Positions 13,285 through 24,800 of a stretch of DNA of 64,000 nt are shown here, piece after piece. The notes below the pieces were generated by a model. The model was not told where the DNA came from and ran no database searches. It saw only the letters and a program-made list of their open reading frames with translations. The position numbers and the translations under genes are program-made. Source of the DNA: Melieria omissa (lineage: Eukaryota > Arthropoda > Insecta > Diptera > Ulidiidae); the NCBI GenBank assembly GCA_963971225.1, contig OZ020267.1, forward strand, positions 34,529,989 through 34,593,988, read 5' to 3'. Each line of letters starts with the position of its first letter. Positions within the stretch are counted from its first letter, which is position 1.

Positions 13285-15239
13285 ATGGCCGGGACGGCAG
13301 TTCAAATAATCAACACATCGGAGGAGCACACATTTGTGCTGAATGAAGATGCACTCAGCGAGGTGCTGATGCGCGATGAGGTGAAGGATCGCTTCGTGTG
13401 TGTTGTGTCCGTGGCGGGCGCCTTTCGCAAAGGCAAAAGCTTTCTGCTCGACTTCTTCCTGCGCTACTTGTACTCCAAGGTAGATGCATACATATTTACC
13501 ATGTCTTAATTGCTTTTATTAACAATGTCCATGTTTCCATTTTGTTTAGTATGTGCGACACGATGTGGTGACCGACTGGCTGGGCGATGAGAATGAGCCG
13601 CTTGCCGGCTTCTCGTGGCGCGGCGGCTCCGAGCGCGATACCACCGGCATTCTCATGTGGTCCGATATCTTTCTGCACGACTACCCGAACGGCGACAAAA
13701 TAGCCATCATACTGCTGGACACACAGGGTGCCTTCGACAGTCAAAGCACAGTGCGCGATTGCGCCACCGTCTTTGCGCTCAGCACAATGCTGTCGTCGGT
13801 GCAGATTTACAACTTGTCACAAAACATACAGGAGGACGATCTGCAGCACCTGCAGCTATTCACAGAGTACGGCCGTCTGGCGCTGGCTGACACCGGCAAA
13901 AAGCCCTTCCAGCGCCTGCAGTTTCTTGTGCGCGACTGGAGCTTCCCCTACGAGGCAGAGTATGGCGCCGTGGGCGGCGAAAAGATATTGAAGCGTCGCC
14001 TGGAAGTGTCCGACAAGCAGCATCCCGAGCTACAGTCGCTGCGGCGCCACATATCGGCCTGCTTCAAGGAAGTGGCCTGCTTCCTGATGCCGCACCCTGG
14101 TCTGAGCGTAGCCACAAATCCGAAATTCGACGGCCGTCTAAGGGACATAACGGCCGAATTCAAACATAGCCTGCGTTCGTTCGTGCCAATGCTGCTGTCG
14201 CCCGACAATCTGGTCTACAAGGAGATCAGCGGCCAGCGCGTGCGAGCACGCGACTTGATACAGTACTTCCAGTCATACATGGCCATCTACAAGGGCAACG
14301 AGCTGCCCGAGCCGAAGAGCATGTTAGTGGTGAGTGAATGCAAATCAATTACTTGAAGTCAAGAAGCGAAAATAATTGGCTTTATTGCTCTGCCTTGTAG
14401 GCCACTGCTGAGGCAAACCATCTGACAGCAGTTGCTGCTGCCAAGGAGCTTTATAGTCAACTCATGGAGGAGGTTTGCGGTGGTAACAAGCCGTACTTAA
14501 GCACAGCGCATTTGGACTCGGAGCATTTCCGCATTAAGGACCAGGCGCTATTCCAGGTGAGCCTCTCCAGCGCCCTCGTGCTGTTTTCTTGGTAGTTGAA
14601 CTAATTCGCGATGTGTTCTTGCAGTTCGCTGCCAAACGGAAAATGGGCGGCGAAGAGTTCTCGGAGAAGTTCCGCAAGCAACTTGACGAGGACCTCGAAG
14701 AAGTGTACATCAACTACAAAGCGCACAATGAGGGCAAAAACATTTTCAAGGCGGCCCGAACGCCGGCCGTGTACTTTGCCGCAGCTGTAATATTCTACGT
14801 GCTCAGTGGCATATTCGGGCTGCTCGGCATGTACACGTTCGCCAACTTCTGTAATTTGGTAATGGGCGTAGCTTTACTGACGTTGGCGCTTTGGGCGTAC
14901 ATAAGGTGAGTCGCTGGCAACAAAGCCCTTCTTAAGCAAATGCAATTCAATACAGAACTCTCGCCTACAGGTATAGCGGCGAGTTGGGCGATTTTGGTGT
15001 AAAATTGGACGACTTTGCGACGTTAATGTGGGAGAATGTACGTTGAGCGACGCCACGTTTTATGTTATTGCGGCTTAGTTAATTGCTATTTTGTTGCCTA
15101 TTCATTGTAGTTCATGAAACCGGTGTATCAGGGTTGCATGGAGAAGGGCATACAACACGTGGCCACGCACGCTGCTGAAGCGGCAATTGGCGGTCGCACA
15201 ACGTCGGCGGCTCTAAATGGCAAGGTGAAAAAATCATGA
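13285..15239 (+). CDS. atl: Atlastin, ER membrane-fusion GTPase
   Basis: Dynamin-related GTPase that tethers and fuses endoplasmic reticulum tubules. Six coding exons: 13285-13479, 13550-14329, 14401-14556, 14625-14905, 14971-15037 and 15111-15239, all GT-AG with phases that agree, giving 535 aa (Drosophila about 541). Visible: P-loop GAFRKGKS at 45-52, switch motif DTQG at about 122-125, the guanine-binding RD in VRDWSFPYE at about 193-194, a helical middle domain, and the paired hydrophobic segments at about 425-445 and 449-470 that form the ER hairpin, then a cytoplasmic tail ending NGKVKKS. The start ATG opens a family-typical N-terminus. Oddity: the TGA stop is followed by 115 in-frame sense codons (see separate entry). 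Very similar to human ATL1-3. Confidence 0.96.
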
Positions 15240-15587
15240 GAGTACGCCCAACGACGGCCCCCACAGCAGCAACGACAACAGCAACCGTGCGACAAAGCGA
15301 AATTTACAGCAGCGACGAACAACAACAACGTAATGCCACAGCAGAAATACACAAACACAGCAATAGGCAACGGCGCTGACGGCTGTGGCCAGAGCGTATT
15401 CGGAAAAATCTGGTCAAAACTCACTGGTGGCGGCACAAATGCAAACCACACACCAGACTACAGCACTCAGCGTCAGCGCCCGCCGGTGTCGCCAGCAGTC
15501 TGCAGCACAATCGCTGCTAACAGCAACAACACACCGGCCACCAATAACACAGCGAGCAATCGCAAGAAACGAAGATCCAAAAAGTAA
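15240..15587 (+). other. In-frame open extension after the atl TGA
   Basis: Directly after the atl stop (TGA G) the same frame stays open for 115 codons, to a TAA at 15585-15587. It encodes a Gln/Asn/Thr-rich tail ending in a basic cluster (RKKRRSKK). There is no ATG until 15333. It could be a readthrough extension, part of an alternatively spliced C-terminus (a GTGAAA donor lies just before the stop), or a chance open frame in CAA/CAG-rich 3' UTR. Confidence 0.35.
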
Positions 15588-15854
15588 GGCGCAACTACGG
15601 CGCAGAGAAGCAATTTGAAGTAAAGTCAGACGGCGGTCACCCAAACCCAGCTACGTACGTGCATAAATGGCCGTAGCGCCAGCAAATAGTTACAGACATT
15701 AATGAATGACATTGTTCGCTGTGTTGACACGGATGCTGTTCAACTGATCATCAGTGGTGTATTTGTACGTTTGTTGCATTTCATTCTTTTCTATGTTTTT
15801 CTTGCTGTGTCTCATAACGCTAAACAATGATAACAAAGGAAATCGAAATTTCTA

Positions 15855-15860
15855 AATAAA
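15855..15860 (+). terminator. Poly(A) signal candidate for atl
   Basis: AATAAA lies about 620 bp after the atl stop, followed by a T-rich stretch. It is the first good hexamer downstream. Confidence 0.5.
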
Positions 15861-17581
15861 ATTTTTTATAAAATTTCAACAAATGTATTCGCTAATCAAA
15901 AGTTTTAATGTTCCAAACTGAAACACCGATAAAAACCATAAAGCCAGTGGCAATCGTTGCTGCCACTGCATGACTGTCAAAGCCATCATCTCAGCAAATC
16001 CAACAACATCCCGTTTGAGTTTCCTTTTACGAAAAGTAAATACAATAATTGTGTGCACTATTTTGCGTGTAAGAAATAAACTTAATGAATTTATGCACCG
16101 ATGGAAGCATCTGTTTAAAATAATAATTAACATTGTTTGTTAATGATTACTATTAATGTTATTCTTATTATTATTTCTTTTTTTATACACTTCTTGTCTC
16201 GGTTAAGGTGTCAAATGCAATGAACATAGGATACAAAAATAGTTGCGGTACGTTTTTTTTTAAGATTTGGAGTTGTAACTTAAAAACAGAATACACGTAT
16301 ATATATGAATAAACAATCAAAACAACAAAAAACGGATAAAAAAACAAAAAACATGTTTGTTTGTACTATTTAAAAATAAAATGTTTAGGGAAAATAAGAA
16401 GTGGAAGTGGTCTAAATACTATACATGGTTTTAAAAAGTATTTTGCATTCTCGACTATGAAAATCACTTAAACTTTGATTTAAATGTTATGCTTGAAGAG
16501 ATAAAAACGATGAAACTTGTTATAAATTCTTCTTTTTTCTACTAAATTCCTACTTTCTTCAATGGCCCAGACTTAAATAATGGCTTACAACTCTGACTGT
16601 GCCTACATTTTAAGTACAATGGGCTGTTAGGTCTGAGTGTTTCAGACACCACTGTTTTTAGGTTAGTTTCTTTATTCACTCTTACATCCATCCATAAATC
16701 AATTTGCTATTGTGTAATTTTTGAAACTGATTGAAGTTTGGCTTGAAAAAATAAACAACGGCATAAAATTAATTAATACTTATTCCAGGATTCCCACGAA
16801 GAATTCAATAAGAAAAATCGTAACCTAGTTTTTGGGTTGTTTGAGCTCATACTTGAATCACTATTAAATCATGTTTCAACTTTCACATAGGATTGCTCCT
16901 AAAAATTCATTTAAAAATGCAAAACGAAAAAATTAATTAAAAGACCCCGAAATCCATATCAGAGCCAAATTGTTTTATTTTCTCCTCCTTCTCGACAAGT
17001 CAAATGTGATGCGTCGGTTACGTTTATCAATTAAAATTTCGCCATTGCGAGATTATCGCCAGCAGGTGCTGCCATCTATTGTCCCCTAGGAGAGACGCCG
17101 TCGTATGGTGAACGTTTTTCGAATGAGCGCCCTGTGCGCATCTGTTGCTGATATGTAGGAGGAGTTGGTATCATGGGGTTGGTGTCTTCGATATGCGCTG
17201 CGCATTTCGTCGCTACAGAAAATGAATGTCGTATGTTTTATTGAATTTAGTAGCACATACGGCAATCGTTTTCTCAGGCGACGATTTTCTGTTATTACTT
17301 ATTGCTACTGTGTTGTTGTTGCGCTTGAACATCTACTGGACATGAGGATTTGCCCCGTGTTGCTCATCACAACTTATTGCAGTGTAAAGCAGAGACAAAT
17401 TGTCTCTGGTGTAAAGAATAGGAACTTGTGGCAATTTACTGGATTGGACTGAGTAATATTGATGAGATGGAATCAATAAAAAAGTAAGATAAGTTTGGAA
17501 AATTGGAGAAGTCTTAAGTTGAAATCAAACGCTCTCTGGAATGCAAGCCAAGTAAACTACGTTGGGCTACTGAGACAATGT
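15861..17581. other. Intergenic between atl and metallothionein
   Basis: AT-rich DNA with no supported gene. It contains one copy of the short hairpin repeat at 17211-17280. Short open frames at 15876-16133 (-) and 17165-17452 (+) have no coding signature that I recognise. Confidence 0.5.
17211..17280. repeat. Short hairpin repeat, copy 1
   Basis: About 70 bp that folds back on itself. The left arm contains ATGTCGTATG and the right arm CATACGGCA, with CAGAAAA and TTTTCTCAGG at the outer edges. A second copy with a better-paired stem is at 46924-46988. The two share the text GTCGTATGTT and TTTTCTCAGGCGACGA, so this is a dispersed repeat and not a chance hairpin. Confidence 0.65.
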
Positions 17582-17587
17582 TTTATT
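17582..17587 (-). terminator. Poly(A) signal candidate for the metallothionein
   Basis: AATAAA on the minus strand, about 100 bp downstream of the metallothionein stop codon. Confidence 0.6.
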
Positions 17588-17684
17588 GCACATTCGTACA
17601 CACTTTGATCTTAAAGCTTCCATTAAACATTTTCCATTACAGTGTAGAGTCTTATTCAGTTGTAAATTACTCAATCAGCACAAA

Positions 17685-17922
17685 TTAGGTGCCACACTTC
17701 TTTTCGCCACTGCAACAGGACTTGGTAGACCCGTCAGCCGATTTCTCGCCATCACCAGCCGCACCGTGACAGTTGCACTTGTTGCCTTTGGCGCACTTGC
17801 AGCGCTCGTCGCACTTTTCAGTGGTGCACTTGCATTCTGAAAAAAAAACACAGAAATGAGTTTGTATGGCACCCAGAAAGAAGAATATTCAAAAAACCTT
17901 TCTCGCATCCTTTGCACGGCAT
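17685..17922 (-). CDS. Metallothionein (MtnB-family-like)
   Basis: Small cytosolic Cys-rich protein that binds copper, zinc or cadmium ions. Two exons: 17922-17898 (eight codons plus one base) and 17836-17685, with a 61 bp GT-AG intron in the place usual for insect metallothioneins. The product has 58 aa and 12 Cys, starting MPCKGCEKECKCTTEKC and ending SGEKKCGT. Nine Cys, mostly as CxC or CxxC, lie in residues 3-31; a Cys-free 17-residue Gly/Ser/Ala/Lys spacer follows at 32-48, then Cys 49, 50 and 56. Drosophila MtnB-type proteins are about 43 aa, so the spacer makes this one longer. A possible TATA element (CTATAAC) lies about 115 bp upstream of the ATG. No metal-response core (TGCRCNC) was seen in the first 200 bp upstream. 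Family call is firm; subtype is not. Confidence 0.9.
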
Positions 17923-18873
17923 CCTGTGAGTATAAATGACACGTAAGGATTAAAGGAATAACTGCGTAGGCTGTTGCTGTTGGCTCTGTGTGGATGCCAT
18001 TTCGATGGAGTTGTTACTGCGCATGCCGTTATAGGGGAAACTGGAGCAAATGCGGCACTCATTTCTGTATTATTCAGGTCTGTGTTAAGTAAACAAAATT
18101 AGGAACCAAAAATTCAACGGGTTCAAAATGTATTCTTTGATTTTATAAAGTATTCACAATTACCTGCTTCACTTGGCCCATTTTTGCTAATTAGAGTATT
18201 GCTAGGCATTCTTTTTGAAAGCAGGTTTTAGTACTTAAAATTGGGTAAGAAGTCAAATGATAATATAGCACCAGAGGCCTTGAAAAGACAACTTACTGTA
18301 AGGAATAATTGCGCAGTTCAGCCACTTGTTCTATTTAGCTTATTTATGTCTATTAAAACGTAGCTGGAGTCTTCATAAGTGGCTCCTCCTTCCCTATCCA
18401 AACCCTACCTTCCCTCCTGGACATATTGTGGCCCTTCTTCTCATCCACGACCTCAGTCAACCTGTAAATTATTAAAATTTCATTCGTTGATATAAAAAAC
18501 GAGGTGACAGTTGGATGCATGTGCGTCACTAAGCCGCACTATAGGCACCAAACAACTATAATGCCAAGAGAAAAAGGTAGAACAATCAGACAGATTTGGC
18601 CTTCAAAACCGTAAGAAAGTATGAACAAAAATTCTACCTCTATTCTAGATTAGACACCCATTCACGTTTGATGGGCACAACAACCTTTGACGACTGACAT
18701 GAATAGCTCCAGTCAAACCATTCAACCGAATCACGACATTGGAAGCTTCGACAGAAGTTGAAGGAATAATGTTTATTTGATCTCTCGAGATTGCAGCTCG
18801 ATTCACTTCTCAAAAGCATAAGAAGTGGCTTCAACATAACATTGAGCAATTAACAACCGCAAGCAGGATGACC
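17923..18873. other. Upstream of the metallothionein, no other gene
   Basis: This contains the metallothionein promoter region at 17923-18100, then AT-rich DNA without a recognisable gene. The open frame at 18640-18849 (-) is not coding-like. Confidence 0.5.
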
Positions 18874-19888
18874 TTAACCCTTTCGACCATAAAGTTGCCT
18901 GAAAGCAACTTCACCTATTTGTTATCTTATAGCAAAAGCTACTATTATTGATTTATGTGTTTAATTTCAGTAGGCACCAACAAAATACTATTTTTAGAAG
19001 TGAATTCAAAGCAAATTACAACAATTTTACTGTTATCCCAAAAAAAAGTTTTCCAATCATTTGCAGCGATATCAGGGAAAGTTTGTGTTCTAATTGAAGT
19101 CTACGAATTGGGCGCGTTTGGAGCTGTTTCTTTAACCCTTTCGCTATTTTGTTGCCATATGGCAAATGCTAATTTGTGGACGTCTGAACCCTCTATGATT
19201 CCAGGAATAAATTTTTTTATGGGTCCTTCGAATAGTTTGAAGTTTTAGAAAAAATACGAAATTAATAAACTGAATATTAAAGTTTACAGATGAGAAGTAA
19301 AAGAAGAAGAAGCAAAAAACTTGAGATAACTTTTTAATTTGATGTTTTCTTTCAATTTAGATACTATATTTTTTTTTCATTTTGGCTGAAGTAAATGAAG
19401 AAATATTAAAATTTTCGTTATGCGTAAAAAGTTGTATCTTTAAGTAATTATTACATAGAATACATAGAATACTTATAGAAAAACACTCAAAAATACAGGG
19501 TCCGAGTATAAAAATTAAAAAATATCTTATGGAATGTGGCTAATAAAACCACATAGAAGCCTAAAACGTAAAATTTAAAATTTTAACTTTCCCCAGTAAA
19601 AACCTGTAGCGAAAGGGTTAATAATGGTTGAATAAAATCAAAAAAGTGATAATTTTGTATTTTTCCATAAATATTAAATAATTTTTCTGTAATTAAAAAA
19701 TATCGATAGAAAATTTATTTATCCCGTTTTAAGCCAAAATTGTTCAAAAGTAAACTAGTTGTAGAGCTCTAACAAAGAGCCGTGGCGACCTCAAATGTTA
19801 TGTTTACATTTCTTAGCCGAGTTTCATGATTTAAATACCAAAAAGTAATATTGAGACACAGGGTCAAAGTCGGGGTTGAAAGGGTTAA
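18874..19888. mobile_element. Outer TTAA-flanked piggyBac-like MITE (1,015 bp)
   Basis: TTAA is found at 18874-18877 and 19885-19888. The inner ends are CCCTTTCGACC on the left and CCCTTTCAACC on the right (reverse strand), one mismatch in 11. Just inside the left end is a hairpin, AAGTTGC-CTGAAA-GCAACTT. TTAA target duplication and a CCC start are hallmarks of the piggyBac superfamily. No transposase frame remains, so the element is non-autonomous. It is interrupted by the inner element at 19132-19621. Confidence 0.7.
19132..19621. mobile_element. Inner TTAA-flanked piggyBac-like MITE (490 bp), nested
   Basis: TTAA is found at 19132-19135 and 19618-19621, with perfect 11 bp inverted ends CCCTTTCGCTA. 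Inside the left end sits the palindrome TTGCCATATGGCAA. The ends are close to, but not identical with, those of the surrounding element (CCCTTTCRACC), so this is a related family that jumped into a TTAA of the outer copy. It is AT-rich and non-coding. Confidence 0.75.
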
Positions 19889-21885
19889 GAAACTTTCTCT
19901 CAAGCTTTCAATGCGTAAGAATCGAATTGTCACATGATAATAGTTGATTATGAACATATAATACGAATTACTAACTTACAGCCCCAACAAGTTGCGGAAA
20001 ATTGAATGAAAAATTTTATTTAATTCGCCACCGGCCAGTAAAACTTTTTTCCCCCCCATTTTTTGTAACTCTGCCCAAGATGCAACCGTTGTACGCTTTT
20101 GACACAATTGTACGTTTATTAAAATAAATTACTTTATAATAGAAAAATTCAATATAATTATGATTATTCACTTCTTTTATTTTTTTTAATTATCATAGTT
20201 ATGTATAATTATTTGCATAATAATGTGTATGTATGGGTGTTTGCTTGTTTTGTGAGTTTGTGTGTGTCCGTATGTACGTATGATTTGTATGTATGCAATA
20301 TGTGTGTGCATTGGCCAATAATTTATGCAATTTATTTCATTCAATTGCGCTTGCAATATCAAATTCGCGTATGCTTTCCTATCGCATCTGCTGCTGTTTG
20401 CAAATTCTTCACCTCATCTCGTTGCGTTTGCTATGTATGTTTTTTGCTTGTTCTATGTGTGTTAGTTTTTTGTTTTTGTTTTCGTTAATTGAATGTCTTA
20501 CAAATACCAAATGTTAAACGACGTAGCAATGATCGACTTGTTATCGCTTTTTCCTTTTACTTTCATTTGTTGGTTGCTTTTGTTTTTTTTGTTTCCTTTA
20601 TAATAATATGTTTGTTTTTTCGTTATTTGTTATTACGCTCGCATTATTAGTAATTAATTAAGATACGCTAAACTACGACGCATTCAATTCGACGCGTCTG
20701 CCTTCTCGTTCTAACTATCGTTCGTGCAGTTTTGTTTCTTTCCCCCCCTGCTCACAATTTGTGTTAATTTCTTTATGCTTCATTTTCACTTTATAACTTT
20801 CTTGTTTCATTTTATGTTTTTTAATTAGTAAAATTTAAAATTTCGCATACGCATTGTCATCATATGAATGTGTATTACATCTTTCAACGTTCGGAGACTG
20901 TGTCCGTAGCTGCGTATTTATGTGTGTGTGTGTGTATATGTATGTTATGTCGCTTACAATATGCATGTGGTGTAAACTGAAATGATATTTAAACTTTACT
21001 TGCTTTGCCTTTGCTCTTTTCTAGTAGATGTTCGCTTATAAATGTTTTTTGTGTGGTCGTATTCATTAAATTTTAAGCTAAATTCAACACCTGGCGCTCA
21101 GATTAGTAATATAGAAGCCGCACTTGCTTGGAATTATAAAAGCAACATTTATAGTTAAGTCTAGGAAGCAACACAAACAAGAACTAAATAATGAATCCTC
21201 TGAAGACACAGTCGAGGCTTTCTATAAAAACTAGTTTCGTCGGAAGCGAGGGGTGTACAACATTATGCGAAATCAATTATATTTTAGTATAAGCTAAAAG
21301 CAAAATTTAACGCAATTCAACTTATGTATATATAGGATTCTAAGAAGTGGAGCTTCCAGATACGCCGGCAATTCCCGCTAATCATTATGTGGTGTCATAC
21401 ATTTTGAAAAAAAAAAAAAAAAACACTCAAACTCTCATCAACTCTCTAGGCCGCCGTAGCGTTTTCTCCTTTCGTAAGGGACAATGCAATCGACCTACGG
21501 TCGATCGATTGTTCTAGATTTAACTTCTTCATGACCTTGGGCCAGAAATTCTCATGCTTAAATTACTCTTATCGCTGTCACAAACAAAATAGACAATAAG
21601 CCAGCCGCACCGTACTGCACCGTGCGAAAACACTGGCGCTGAAGTGCAAAAGAAAAATATTTGGGAAAATGTAGATAATATTAATATTAACAACCGATAT
21701 ACGCAGCACGACGGCTGCTCTGCGTCTTGTTTCTCCGCACTCGCACTTTTCAAATATAACTATACAATTTGCCCACAGCCCGGTCAATGATGGCGCACGT
21801 GCGCTTAGCCTGTCGGGCGCTGCAGGCAGTTCTATTCAAGCATTTTGCCGAAAAATAAAATGTTCAACAAATCGTTGAATGATAA
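19889..21885. other. Intergenic downstream of puf
   Basis: AT- and T-rich DNA between the outer MITE and the puf stop codon, including a TG-rich tract at 20911-20945 and an A-run at about 21405-21423. The right part is expected to hold the puf 3' UTR. Short open frames such as 20201-20488 are low-complexity and unsupported. Confidence 0.5.
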
Positions 21886-24800
21886 CTAAATTTGTGGCGA
21901 AGGTACAGAAGCAGTAATAGATGCAACGGCAGCCGCTGCTGCGGCCGCTGGCGCTTGTGACGTGGACGCTGTCAAGCTGGACATGATTGCGCTCGGCGTA
22001 AGCGAACTGGTGGTGCTGCTCGTGTTGCTTTCGGTGCTCGTGTTGATCTTGGCCGTGGAAGGTGTCGTACTCGGCGAGAGTTCGGTTTGTTCATTGTCAT
22101 CGCTAGTGTTGTGCAGAGCGGAGGCCACTGTTGCCGACGCTGCAGCAGCAGTCGAAGCAGCAGCATCAGGCGTTACACTTCTGGCAGCAGCGACAGCTTG
22201 CGCACTTTGATTTTTGCCAGTTGAGCTGGCCATATTTGCCCCCTCACCATCGTCATCGCCATCAGCTTCACAGTCGCCCTCAGCATCATCGTCAGCCAGT
22301 GCGTTTGCTGTGGGCGAGCTGCTGCTCTCGTCCTTTTGCATTAGAGCCAATATGCTTTTTATATACGTCTCCATGGTGAGCAGCAGTTTGATGCGCTTCT
22401 CGTGCTCCTCCAGCAACCGATCCTCCGCGGTCTTCTTCTGTGTATTTTTGCTGGGCTCTGCCTTAGCGTCCGCACTGGTGTCCGGCGCAGCAGTAACAAC
22501 ACCACTGCTGCCACTCGTAACAGCACCAGAAGCGCTCTCTTGCGACCCAGCAGCCGCAGCTGTTGGCGGCTTTGCAATGGTAGTTGTGGGCGTTGGCGTT
22601 GTTGTGGTCGTTGGTGTTGGTGTTGATGTTGATGCACTCACAGCAGCTCCAGTCGAATGCTCTTTCAGCTCGGCTGCTGTATCCGCTTCCATTAGCTTAA
22701 CAGTGCGTAAGCCAGACTCACCTTTTGTCTGATCGACACTACTACTGCCAGCGTTCTCAATGTCGCCATCAGCGGACTTATTTGTATCTGTGGCTTCGTC
22801 GGCATCCTTCTCGTCATTACTAATCTGTGCCACATCGGTTTGTTCCGTAATTGGTTTTGCTTCTGTAGGCGTTGTTGCGGGCGCTGTGTTTGTTGCTGTT
22901 GCTGCTGCTGATGAAACAGCACAAGTTGTTGATTTCTCGTTGGCAACATGCGACTGATCCAATTTAATTTTCTTATTTTGAAACAATTCCATTTCGGCCA
23001 CTTCCTGGTAACGAGAGCTCTTGTGCAGCAATGCCTTCAGTGATCCTCTCAATTGCTTGCGGACGGACGTCGGTATGCCAGTGCACTGTGCTACTACTCG
23101 GATAGCAAATAGATCGCCGCACAGATCATCCAGATCTTCTTTCGAATGCATCGAATAGCTTATGGTGTACAGCAGACGTGCGATAGGCAACTGAGCGGAT
23201 ATCTGCAAAAAGTCATATCAATTGTTTTTTTGTGCATTTACCGGGAAACAACTCCGAATGTATTTTAGTACCTTGGGATAATAAATCTCTAAGAAATTCC
23301 TTATGTATTGATCACTCAAGGAGACGCGCTCGTCCCGCAGTATAATGTGAATGTACTCAATCAAATACTGGTTGCTGACCAGCAGGTCGGCGTACCTAAA
23401 ATATTATAAAACATTATTTAGCATCTATGAAACTTTGTACTCGTCAATTTCATACTTGCTACGTACTTGTTTGTGCTCTTATTGTTGTAGATGCCCACCC
23501 AAAATTTGGGGAATAAGTTAAAATGTAACGGCGCCGCCTCAATAGCCACCAGGCAGCTCAGCTTCACCAGCGTTTCGTTCAGCTGGTTGGTGTTCACCGC
23601 CATGCGCATCATCACATCGAGAAAGTCATGGTAGGGTCGATAGAACGCTTCCACTTGTGCATCGTACTCCAGATCGATGCCCTTCTGTAGAATCTCGCCG
23701 TGCGGTATGCTCATCTGCACCATGGGCCGCGGCGGACGAGGCGTGTTCTTCGATATTGTTGGCCATGGAGCCTTGGCGCCGCGTCGCGGAAAGTACGGAC
23801 CCAATGGGCCGATATTACTCGGCGCATTTGCCACCGACAGGTGACAATTGATGAGTATTGGCGCCAGTATGCTGGTCACATCGAGACTGGGATTGCGCAC
23901 CAGCTCCTTGAGCACTTCCAGCGACAGGCGACAAATTTCGGGCGGATTGTAAGTATTCAAGAAGGTGGCCAATCGCTTCACCGCATCGGGTAGGCGTTGC
24001 TGTTGCTGCTGTTGTTGCTGCTTTTTACTAGCGGCCGGAGCGTCCAAACGAGTGCTAATTCGCAGCGTCGTAAGCAGTAGCACCAGTTCGCTGAGCAGTT
24101 CCTGCAGATCTCCGGACACGTGACAGGCAGTGGCCTCATGATGCATGGAATGTAGCGTGTGCAGCGCCTCGAAGCACATTTCAATGCCGCCGTTGTAGAT
24201 TACCAGTAGACGATCCTCGTCGTTGTCAACTGCACAGAAAATGTCAGTGGCGTTTTAATATCGATCGATGAAACATGCACCAAGTGACTTACCCAAGATG
24301 CGCAAAGCATTTATTAGGGTACCCCATGAGACGCGCGCATCCAAACCAGTCAAATAGGCGGAGAGTGTGGTGCGCCGGAATGTGGTGACCTCGTGCTTCT
24401 CCTGTTCGCTGGCCTCGGGATGTCGTGCAGCGAACAGCGTCATCAGCTTGAAGAGCTCGTCTACAGCGGCCGCATACTGGGTGGGATGCGGCGTGATGTT
24501 CTTGAAGGCCCACTGCAGGTTCTGGTGCGCGGCCAGTTGTCGGGTCAGCGCGCGACTTTGCTCGCAACACAAGCGCAACAGCCCATAGTAGGCAGGCAGC
24601 ATGGCACGATTGTAAGCGACAATTTCCGAGTCGTCATGATCAGCACTGCAATGTTATTAATTTAAAAAATTAACACAGAAATCATTCCAATTCAAAATAT
24701 GAATAACAAAAGTTAATAGTTAACATTAAAAAGCATCACTCACAGAATGTAATTAAATGCAATATTTCGAGTTATTTCTGGGCAGTTGGCGACCATAAGT

